From Blasia pusilla (taxonomy: Eukaryota > Marchantiophyta > Marchantiopsida > Blasiales), in the NCBI GenBank assembly GCA_050084515.1, contig CM114272.1, forward strand, positions 20,212,001 through 20,276,000: DNA of 64,000 bases, in the 5' to 3' direction. The notes below the pieces were generated by a model. It was not told the origin of the DNA. It worked only from the letters and a program-made list of their open reading frames with translations, and did no database searches. The position numbers and the translations under genes are program-made. Positions 55,690 through 64,000 of the stretch are shown here, in pieces (the first letter of the stretch is position 1; each line of letters begins with the position of its first letter).

Positions 55690-56490
55690 GTCCGCCTCTG
55701 CCCCGGCTCCGTCACATGCGACCTAACCCTAGCCCTAGGCGGCTACGCCCTAGCTTGGCTGCACTCACGGAGGCTATGGTGCCCTGACCTAAGCTTCTCT
55801 TTCCGCTTTCCCGACACTTGCCTCTACTCACTTGCGACCATCGCTGACACTCTCTGCGCTACACCCGAGCGCTGCACTCTGCTGCTGCCTCCAGTCAGTT
55901 TGCACCAACAAAAACTTGAGAAAATGGACAGCGCTTCTTCCCACGGCCTTTTGAATAAAAAAATGACAACAAAAAATGCCAACCAGCATCTCTAGAGACT
56001 CCCCACTGAGGCAACTCACTTGCCTACTTGCAAACAATGAATTCACACCAGCCCCCTGACATCTTTCTCATGTAAAAATAAAGAGTAGTAAAAATGGCAC
56101 ATCTCGCCTAAAACTCCACTCATCCACCCTATGCTATCAAGGAATCCAGACGCTAGCACTCAGTCTCACACACACAAGGAAGAATGATACTCCAACGATC
56201 GAACATGAGAAAGATGGCTTGGGAAAGCCAACTTCCTCCCTTATTTTTAGGGGAAGAGCCAAAAGGTTCTTCCCCTAAAAATAGCTCTCCTCCTGGTAAC
56301 CTACGCACATGTTACCAGGGGCGGGTGAAAAACCTCAACAAGAAAAGTTTTAGAAACGATTTTCCTGACACAACGGACCTATCCTCAACCTCATCCGACA
56401 CCTCGCAACAAAGTTACACTTAAGACAGTTCGCTGGCTCCTATGCCCTATCCACGATAGATCTTGGCCTATGGGCTACTCTGATGTGACA
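55690..56490 (-). repeat. Solo LTR, family S, copy 2
   Basis: Same orientation as the 2.6-3.4 kb copy. Shared blocks are CCCACGGCCTTTTGAA, ACTTGCCTACTTGCAAACAA, TTTCTCATGTAAAAATAAAG and the AGTAGTAAAAA run; the GGGGAAGAGCC hairpin (56252); CGATAGATCT; and the TGTCACATC edge at 56490. The low-coordinate boundary is approximate. Confidence 0.75.
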
Positions 56491-56504
56491 CCCATAACAT
56501 GCAA

Positions 56505-56720
56505 GGAATGATGGGACTAACCATATTGCACACAAATTCTTTTTTTTTTTGCTGCTTGTAGCATGGGAAACATTTTCATGCTGCCCAATTGCCACATGTC
56601 AAACAAACACCTGTTTGCAAATCAAAAAGACACTCTCCGATAATAATAATAAAGATGAGACCCTTTATATTTCCTCCCCACGAGACCAAGTTACTTTCTT
56701 AATATTTAGAGGTGTCTCAA
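56505..56720 (+). repeat. Dispersed repeat, right copy
   Basis: Matches 4145-4310: an AAACATTTTCATGCTGCC-type block, then CTGTTTGCAAATCAAAAAGA and CTCTCCGATAATAATAA. It occupies the same position relative to the family-S LTR as on the left. Confidence 0.5.
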
Positions 56721-56965
56721 CATTCTCTTACGGGAAATGAATCGCCACCCGTAGAAGGCCTTGGCCCGTAAACATTGTCTGCGCGGGGAGAAGAACGGGT
56801 CAAGGAATATCTTTCCTTGAAATCACTAAAGAAAGGGTAGGAATGCATGATGATGAGAAATCGGTAGCCCAACAGCCACACACCTCGTATTCCATTTTTG
56901 ACCAAAGTTCTCAATGCTCGGAGCCCCTGCTAGCACACCATGGCACCCGTCCCAGAAAATGTCCG

Positions 56966-57260
56966 AGGAGATCCGGGGTTACGAGTAATCCCGGCCGGAT
57001 TTTTTTTATAAATTTCCATCTCATAAAGGGGAAATTCCGGCAGGGTTTCTGGTGCGATTCAGATGTTTTCCGGAAGTTGACGGAGGCTTCTCCCACTTGC
57101 CGATATTGTGCCTTCTCCCAGTTGCCGCTATTGTGCCACTTTCCGACAAAGAATTGACGGAATTTATCCGCAGACACGGAAGGACGGCGGATTAGTGCGG
57201 ATTACGGATTACACAAAATTGGAAACCGGCTAGGCTCTTTGCCGGTTTCCGGAAATCCGG
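56966..57260 (+). repeat. Dispersed repeat with GGAGATCCGGGGTTACGAGT, right copy
   Basis: Shares the 22-base block with 5665 and has similar downstream CCGGTTTCCGG/GGAAATCCGGTT sequence. Lesser similarity elsewhere. No gene within; 56721-56965 also shows none. Confidence 0.45.
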
Positions 57261-57424
57261 TTCCGTTACGTGATTGGCTAGAGGATGGACGAGTAGATGT
57301 CACGAGGGGCAAAGAGTCTTACATCTTCATTAGGGCTTCTCTTAAGCCATTCGATGGATTCAGAGGCAAGATTGGACACGTAGGGTTTGGAGTCTTTGGA
57401 CTTATAAGTCCGGACTCCGGATGG

Positions 57425-60191
57425 CAGTGGCGGCTGGGTGGGGTGGGACCCTAGAGGGGCCCTTGGGGTGGAGACCCCACCAAGAGGAAATCCCTCTCAT
57501 TCTTGGTGAACGCTGGCCATACTCTCTCCTCCCTCCTCCGACTCCCACTTTTCTCCTGACAATCTCGACTTTTGGACTAGCTGTGTAATGCTCAAGGCCT
57601 CTCTCGCTCTCTCGATTCTAGATTTGGATTTGCGGATGACGAGACCACGACTCTACACTCTAACTTCTTACAACTCTTGCGATTCGTGGCTACGTTGGAA
57701 CTTGATGTTTTGAACTATGAGTGTGGATCTCTTTCGGCTTTGAGTGTCCAAATATTGGACTCTCGACACTGCAACGTTAGGTAGACTCAGTTTCTACCTG
57801 CTATTGCGGCTTGAGGCTCGCGGTTTGCAGCAAGTAGAGGGTTCTCTTAGTGTCAAATATTGCACTCTTGGCACTACGGCAATCGGATTGACCTACATTC
57901 TAGGCTCTCTCGGACACTCAGCTTTATTGCCTTCAAGTCGGATCGACCCTGATTCTAGGCTCTCTTGGACACTCGGCTCCGCTGCTATCAACTTGAGTCT
58001 CGACCCTCGCCTCTTACATGCAACAGAATCTAGTGTTGGTGCGGCGCTGCCTTGCCCGACTACGCTCTTCTTGAATCGCATTGTTGCAGCATTATAGTTG
58101 CACCTCGTTGTCATTTGTAGCAAGCGTCCAGTTCCTGTCACCTGATTTTTGTAGCTTTGCCTCTACGGCTTGTAGTGCGGCTCTTGGCTTAGGCTTTTTC
58201 TTGCTTTGTAGACTTAGTTTGTAAGCCTACATTTAGGTTCTGGGAGACTTGCCCTCGTCTAAAGTCATGAAGTATTTTTTGCTGCAAGTACTAGCTATAT
58301 TGATGCCACGGTCCCTACTCTTTGAACTTTACACTTGTTGGACTGTGGACTCTCAGAGTTCTGGTTGTGTGCTTCCCTTCCGACTCTTTGGGCTAGGTTT
58401 TAGGGATCTTCTTTTGCTTCAATCTGTGAAAAATAGAGAAGCTTGGAAGGACGTTTGGTATACTATGTGTGAGTGGATTAGCTTTGATCCTACGAGAGGA
58501 AGAATATATTGTAACATCTGTAGAAAAGGCTAAGGCAAGAATGTCTTTGCTAGGGAGAGTGCTATCAATTGTAAGGCCTCATATCTGTAAGTTAATGCTT
58601 TTTGTAAACACACCTATTACTAGAGATTTGTACCATGATGAGAAAATTTTTAGTGAGATGTGTTTTTTTATAAGCCAAGTTTTGTGGAAAAGGACCCTTG
58701 CTAGAGTACAAGCGTCGCCATTCTTTGGAATTATGATTGATGTCTTCGCGACTTTTGTTAGATTATTCCAAAATGGTAGCTTTTGGCTATGATGGTGCTT
58801 CCTCGATAGTAGGGAGCCAAACCGGGGTGGCTTCACAATTGAAGCAAAAGTTAAACCCATTCATTCTTTCGGTACATTGTATTGCCCATAGGAAAAACCT
58901 TGCTGCTCTCACAACTCCAAAAGCAACCAATTGTAAAGCTACTTCTATGGAAGTGGATTCCATTCTCAATGTTGCAGCACGTTATTTCAAGAGGTCTTCT
59001 AAACGAAAAGCTATTTTAGCATCTCTGCAGGAGAAGTTTAAAGACTCTCAAAAAATCATGAAAAGATATCACAAGATAAGATGGTTGTCGCGTAGGCAAG
59101 TTGTATCCACTCTGTGTGATTCTCTAGAATCTATTTTAACATACTTTAGAGATATTTCCCCTTTGGAAGATGATGGGAATTTTGCAAATCTAAATAACAA
59201 GTTAAGGTCATTCCAGATGATCTATCAATTATACTTTTTGGCCGGCATTATTTCTATGCTTGCTAACTTGAGCAAGATATTTCAGTATAAATATGTTTAT
59301 GTTAGTACTATAGGTAGTATTGTTAGCTCTAAGATTGCTTCCATTACCATGAATTTTGTAATGGACACTCATGATTTGAATGCATCTACATTTTCAGAGG
59401 ACACGGGTTACCATATTCCACGAGACTTTGAATCTCCTGCACAATCTGAGATTAGAGGGAGGAAGTTCCATGGCGTAGATATGTTAAGAGATTGCACAGG
59501 AAAATATTTAGAAGCTGCTCAACTATTTCAGAAGAGTTATGTTGAGAGTGTTTGTATAAACTTGCAGGATAGATTTAGAGACAACCATCTCATAAGTGCG
59601 TTGAGAATCCTTAATCCCTTGCACATGCCTTCTTGGCAAGTAGGATTGATGAGTTGGGGATGTAAAATCTTAGAAGAGTTGTGTGCACATTTTGGACGTG
59701 AGTTACCATTGAGGGGGAAATTGCAACCTCTAGTCATAAATGCTGTTGTTGTCAAGCAAGAATTCCAATCCTTTAAGTTTATGGCCACAACTGAGTGGAA
59801 GGATCGCAATTTCAAGGATTTGTGGGCAGTGGTAAGTTGGAGTCCGTCTTTACAATGCAAGTTTGCGAATTTGCTTGTGTTAGCTAATATTGCTAGGATT
59901 CAATGTGTTAGCACTGCCATATGTGAGAGAGCATTCTCGATTCAAAATATGATTAAGACCAAGTCTAGGAATAGATTAGGTATTAAGCATTTGGATGCAA
60001 TTCTCAGGATGGCTTTGGAAGGACCTGCTACTAACTATGAGTACATACTTGTTGAATCTGTTATTCTGTGGTAAACTTCTTCTAATTTTAGGTACTTGCA
60101 TGCTAATCCAAACAAATACCTTGCTCCTCATGTAGAAGATGAATCACTTACATCTTTTGTTGATTTGTCTAATCCCTCACAACCTGAATGA
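57425..60191 (+). mobile_element. hAT transposon, degraded
   Basis: The transposase region (58434-60191) is hAT. CAGTGGCGGCTGGGTGGGGT at 57425 resembles hAT terminal repeats, but no matching inverted end was found on the right. Between, 57550-58250 has loose 55-bp repeats (TCGGATTGACCTACATTCTA at 57883 and a variant at 57938). Outer limits are uncertain. Confidence 0.65.
58434..60191 (+). pseudogene. hAT transposase, N-terminus frameshifted, C-terminus nearly intact
   Basis: Cuts and pastes hAT elements. N-terminal zinc-finger part: YTMCEWISFDPTRGRIYCNI, then CRKG, a stop, GKNVFARESAINCKASYL. Next frame: ARVQASPFFGIMIDVFAT, with the first catalytic Asp. Main frame from 58737: MVAFGYDGASSIVGSQTGVA with the second Asp, SVHCIAHRKNLAAL, RWLSRRQVVSTL, and the C-terminal dimerisation domain FANLLVLANIARIQCVSTAI followed by CERAFS with the likely catalytic Glu. 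The frame ends at TAA 60072 but the same frame continues TSSNFRYLHANPNKYLAPHV to TGA 60191, so this stop looks like a point lesion. It resembles the ZNF862-like hAT group. Confidence 0.88.
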
Positions 60192-60220
60192 TTTCAGTTT
60201 TTTTTTTGGGTAGACTTAGA

Positions 60221-60271
60221 GCCCCTTTAGAATACTTGGGAGCCCCAAGGCTTCAAGTATTCTCAAGGGGC
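60221..60271. repeat. Hairpin with 18-bp stem after the hAT gene
   Basis: GCCCCTTTAGAATACTTG (60221-60238) pairs with CAAGTATTCTCAAGGGGC (60254-60271) with one mismatch. It lies 30 bases past the transposase stop. Confidence 0.75.
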
Positions 60272-60330
60272 AAGATCCTTGGCTCCCAACTGGTTGGGAG
60301 GCATGGCCAGGTTCAACTCCTACCGAGGAT
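60272..60330 (+). other. Possible tRNA-like Pol III promoter (SINE-like)
   Basis: TGGCTCCCAACTGG at 60280 is A-box-like and AGGTTCAACTCC at 60309 fits the B-box. No cloverleaf or poly-A tail could be drawn, and no second copy is in the window. Confidence 0.25.
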
Positions 60331-61230
60331 ACTTTAAGGTTACTACATGGAAAGTGGGCTTGAGTTTACAATGTGCTTGGATGGAAGGGTTGTGGTTCGT
60401 AGTCTCCAAGCAGAATTGGTCTTGCATGCATTTTGTAAATGTTCTTTTCTTGAGTTTAACATAGAAAGAGTTCACAAATGGTTAAAAGCAGATGGGACAT
60501 GAACAAAAATTAAAGCAAAGAAAAGAGGGTGGTAAACAAAAGACTGAAACCGAAAGAAAAAATCGGACATGTTTGGGGAAAAAAAATCGGTTATTTTCAG
60601 CTCCGTCGACAAAATTAGCTGACAACTTTATGAAATATGCGGAAATTGACCTATGAACCAGATTTCAACCTAGGGAAAAAGATATTCCCTAATCTTTACC
60701 GTCCTTTAATATTTTTTAAAGCCACAGCCGATCACCTATTTTAAAATACCGATGCGATACCTTGGTAGCCGGGTATTGTCTGGAGGGGAAGGAAAAACTC
60801 CCCGGACTTTGGTCCCGGGGTCCGTTCGACAACGCATGTGCCTTCCTGAGCAGTTTCCCCATGCGCAGGAAATTTCCCGGGCGCAAATACTCCCAGTCAG
60901 AGGTCGTGATTCATTCACTCCCTGTGGTTCCCTGTGGAGTGCGGACACTGCGGAGTCCGGGGTACGAAAGGGCTCTCGCTCCTCCCACAGCTCGCGAGGC
61001 CAGGGTCCTGCGACTACCGCCACAAACCCAGCAAAGTAGGGAGGGAGGCCGGTGTTTCAAGTTGACGTCGGGAGGCGGACACCCACCGGGAGTCCGGAGT
61101 TGACGCTTCACGAATCACGGGTGGCGGATGTGTGTGTGTGTGTGTCAGTGATGGGGGCGCAGCGGAGCGATTCGTGAATCGAGAAGAGCTGACATTGATT
61201 CCATGGGGACGAGCGACCTGCTTTGCAGAG
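60331..61230. other. Spacer turning GC-rich, no gene
   Basis: AT-rich to about 60730, then GC-rich. ORFs 60736-61111 overlap in three frames without a domain. A (TG)n run is at 61129-61145, flanked by an inverted TTCACGAATC/GATTCGTGAA pair (61107 and 61169). The GC-rich DNA resumes on the far side of the LINE at 63398. Confidence 0.45.
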
Positions 61231-61245
61231 TGCAGACGCAAGTCG
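61231..61245. repeat. Target-site duplication, left side
   Basis: TGCAGACGCAAGTCG, identical to 63383-63397, directly abuts the 3' end of the inverted LINE copy. Confidence 0.9.
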
Positions 61246-63382
61246 ACAGAAGATGCACTTCGATAAAAACGAGTGATGGAAAACCCATCGGAAGTACAAA
61301 AGAGGGGGACTCAAAGAGTCAAAACCTAAAGGCCACAACAAGACCAGAAAAGGAAGAAGGGGCATTCCCCCTAACGACAAAACTCACCAACAAAGCAGAG
61401 ACAATATCGGCAACAACAAGAGAGCTATGACTACTACTAAGTGGGCCTCTAGCGCCGGAGTCTCCCACAGCCTGAGCCGCCACAAAATCCCATTAGCCTG
61501 GCACGCCGCAACGCTATGGAGACCCGCCGCCTACAATAGAATCGCAGTAGCTAAGGACAACCCATTTCTCGAGTGGAGATGATGGGCGTGATCCGTATGA
61601 ACGAAAGTTGAACCTCTCCCCCATAGCCCCATACATCTCTATGGCCAGGGGATGAAGATGTGTCCTCGTGTAGTCGATCAGTAGATATGTGTCTTCTTCG
61701 CCGCGCCCCGCCGCCGCCGCGCTCCTTGTAGCATTCGCCCTTGGGCCACCACTTGGGCTCTGACCGCCCTCCCGCGTAGGATCTGTGACTACCACGCCCG
61801 CCACAACCACCTCAGCCTCACGTGTCATGTAGAGATCGGCACGAATGAGGGAATCCCGCATGGAGTAGTGCCTCTCTCTCTGCACATGGAAGCCACTCTC
61901 CGAGCAATATCGAACATGATATCCCGCCTTTGATCGTGAGTGGCTATCCTCTCACCCCAATCGACAGCGTGCCAAATGCACACCAAGTGGATCCAGGCTC
62001 GGCGACACTCGCAGGTGTGTCGAACCAACCACCGATGGTTGGGGAGGCCCAAAGCGGAACCGCATCGCTGTGGTATAGGTAAGTGGTGCGATACGGAAAG
62101 CTGGAGAAGGGGTGCGCCCCTATCCATGAGCCTGCCCCCTTTCCGGAGCAGAGCGAATCACGGGCCCTAACCTCCATGGGGATATTCCCGTCGGACATAG
62201 TGCCTCTAAAATCTGCCTCAAAGTGGGCTTCCATCAAGGAAGATTGGAGCCAGATCGACCGGAGGTAACTAAGGAGGAGAAAGTGGGGAGAACGGCTCGG
62301 GCCTCAACTCGAAGGGAATCTCTACAAGTGTGAGTGAAGGCGAAGTGGGAAAGAGCCATCCTCGACACAGGAGACGTAGTGTAGAAGGAGCGGTCTATCT
62401 CTAACCAAAAATCGGGAGCAAAGGAGGGGTGCCACTGTGGCCCAACTCCCTAAAAAGCGGAGGGCGCCACTAACTCGGTCGAGAGAAGACCTACTCCACC
62501 AAAAGAAATCGGCCAAGAGGCCTGTCTCGAAACTAACTCCCCATGGGGCACTCTAAAGAGCCGGGTCCTAGAAGATCCCCAAACACCTGCATGAGCTTCC
62601 TATCAAAGGATCTATATAGGGAAGAAAGGTGACTAGATATCAGCAGTTCTAGTGAGGTAACCAGGTCTACGAGCAAAACAAGAAGAGAGAATGCCGAAGG
62701 CGACTTGAGGGTCACCAATCCTCGTAAGATCATCAACGTGGAGAAGATCTCGGTAAGAGCCGCCACTAAAGTCGATACAAAGTCCTGGCTCCCGAGCGGT
62801 ACTCCCAAGACTCGAAGCCCTCCGACAGTCGCAAGAAGCCGTCGGGTAAATGTAGATCATCACGTAGGCATGATGGAGACCAAGCCTTGCACTTCCCCAC
62901 CTTCACCGCCAGGCCGACACGTGCCAAGCTGGCTTTGAAAAGTGCTCGAATGCAGGGACAACCAGATCTCGGGACCAACAATATGAGTATCATCTCGCCG
63001 CGTGAAGGGAACATGCAACCCGGGAAAGCCTCCACCGTAGAAAGAACCGCTCGGTAATGAGCCACAAAGCAAACAACGCGCCACCCAGAGGGTCACCCCG
63101 ACGAGTCCCGTGAGCGAGACTCCAAGACCGTGACCTCCTCCTCAATCGACCATGGTGGAAATAGGGCGAAGGGGCCCCATAGAAAGCCTGCACAAAGGGA
63201 ATGAGGCTCGCCATGGGGGCCACCCGGCCCCTCAACTCTATGAATATAGTAGCCCGAGATCTGAGTTGAAGGCGTTCTCCACGTCCACTTGGAGAACCAC
63301 CCACTCTGGATGTACATCTAGACAAGCCCTCAAACCTAAGGCAACCGTCTCACATCCGGCTGGCGTGGCAACTCCAAACTGA
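61246..63382 (-). mobile_element. LINE-like element, right copy, 5'-truncated
   Basis: Reverse-oriented homologue of 189-2330, bounded by a 15-bp target-site duplication. The 5' truncation falls at the base matching about 189 of the left copy, just before CAGTTTGGAGTTGCC. The 3' end is CGTTTTTATCGAAGTGCATC followed by TTCTGT, with no poly-A. RT pieces on the minus strand include FIELRGRVAPMASLIPFVQA, RRGDPLGGALFALWLITERF, RRDDTHIVGP (motif C with Ala-Asp-Asp changed), VGLAVKVGKCKAWSP and MGVPLGSQDFVSTLVAALTE. Frameshifts differ from those of the left copy. Confidence 0.9.
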
Positions 63383-63397
63383 TGCAGACGCAAGTCG
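63383..63397. repeat. Target-site duplication, right side
   Basis: Second copy of TGCAGACGCAAGTCG, at the 5' truncation point of the LINE. Confidence 0.9.
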
Positions 63398-64000
63398 GGC
63401 TCGAACGGGCTCGCATGATCTGCGTGTATTCATAACGGGAGCCCGTCCGGTGCAAGTCCCAGCGATTGGAGAGGAAACCCGTGTTTCTTAAGGGGAGTAG
63501 CATGTGACTGTCGGTCGATGGAGGCGCTCGCGTTTGTCCTTTCTCGATCGGGCGGCTCGGTTAGTACGGTAGAGTTGTCGTCCCGGAACAGGAAAGGAAA
63601 GGAGGGAGTAAAAGAGAAAAGAAGAATGAAATGGGAAGGAAGGCACATGAAGGGGAGTCGGGGACTCACGTAGTCGAAGCTGGGGCGTGTCGGTAGGCAT
63701 GCCACCGGGTCCTGGGCCTACTGGCGAGTGGGATATTCTCGCGATAAAGCTGACTTCGGCCCTTTCGCCAGCGCTGGCTGACAGCGAACTGTCAAAGGCG
63801 TCTGTCGCAGCTTCGCTCTAGGTGACAATGTGCCGGAGCGGTACAGAGCGTCTCTGCAACACATTTATGGCCATGCGCACTTTTGTCGCGGAAACTCTCA
63901 TGTGGACTCCACACAGCGAGAACCTTGTGGCGACGATCCTCTCCTCCTGTTGCGGATGGGGCCGGCCCGTCCTCCCGTCCGTCCCGCGCTGTCGATTCGG
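63398..64000. other. GC-rich right edge, no supported gene
   Basis: Purine-rich (63570-63650), then GC-rich. Open frames on both strands lack domains. The DNA resembles 60740-61230, which is its neighbour once the LINE is removed, so a GC-rich locus continues past the window edge. Confidence 0.4.

Noticed and set aside
60736-61111. ORFs in the GC-rich stretch
   Set aside because: High GC leaves frames open by chance; no domain or conservation signal.
1-64000. tRNA, rRNA or CRISPR content
   Set aside because: No cloverleaf, ribosomal sequence or regularly spaced repeat array was recognised; CRISPR is not expected in a plant nuclear genome.

Overview
This is nuclear DNA of a land plant. The evidence is a plastid-type ATP sulfurylase gene with five exons and GT-AG introns, plus plant-style transposons: LINEs, Copia, Ty3/Gypsy, Helitron, hAT and solo LTRs. 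The species cannot be told from the window. The short introns (about 120-545 bases) would suit a bryophyte or lycophyte, but do not prove it.

Only one clearly intact host gene is visible: ATP sulfurylase, minus strand, 7154-9703, 504 codons. It lies in a CpG-richer island (about 4.3-12.2 kb). Nearly all the rest is transposon debris with frameshifts and stops. A second GC-rich island (about 40.6-41.95 kb) looks like a gene remnant, but I cannot name it.

Layout. 1-2.33 kb: broken LINE (+), running off the left edge. 2.6-3.39 kb: solo LTR (-). 3.8-4.07 kb: tandem 132-bp repeat. 7.15-9.70 kb: ATP sulfurylase. 13.59-18.53 kb: degraded APE-type LINE (-) with 5' monomer repeats. 18.9-22.2 kb: AT-rich, no genes. 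23.18-23.44 kb: PHD finger remnant cut off by an LTR. 23.44-26.9 kb: LTR retroelement copy A. 27.0-28.73 kb: Copia remnant. 28.73-34.13 kb: Ty3/Gypsy element apparently inserted into the Copia. 34.2-36.2 kb: foldback with 140-bp arms. 36.2-40.3 kb: AT-rich with small repeats. 43.13-43.72 kb: solo LTR (+). 44.8-49.5 kb: 5' half of a Helitron on the minus strand. 50.07-52.87 kb: 3' half of a Helitron on the plus strand. 52.87-54.9 kb: retroelement copy B, cutting the Helitron helicase. 55.7-56.49 kb: third solo LTR (-). 57.4-60.2 kb: hAT element. 61.25-63.38 kb: second copy of the left-edge LINE, inverted and bounded by a 15-bp target-site duplication.

The most unusual structure is the Helitron. 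Its HUH motif and its catalytic-tyrosine motif lie on opposite strands about 5 kb apart, as expected if an inversion broke the Rep domain. Upstream of Rep sits an array of four related exons sharing an NPQ-x-[LF]-H-x-ML motif; the best-defined one is 249 nt, an exact multiple of three. Other leads are a leader ORF pair kept in both copies of one retroelement, three solo LTRs carrying a hairpin at the promoter, and several perfect foldbacks.
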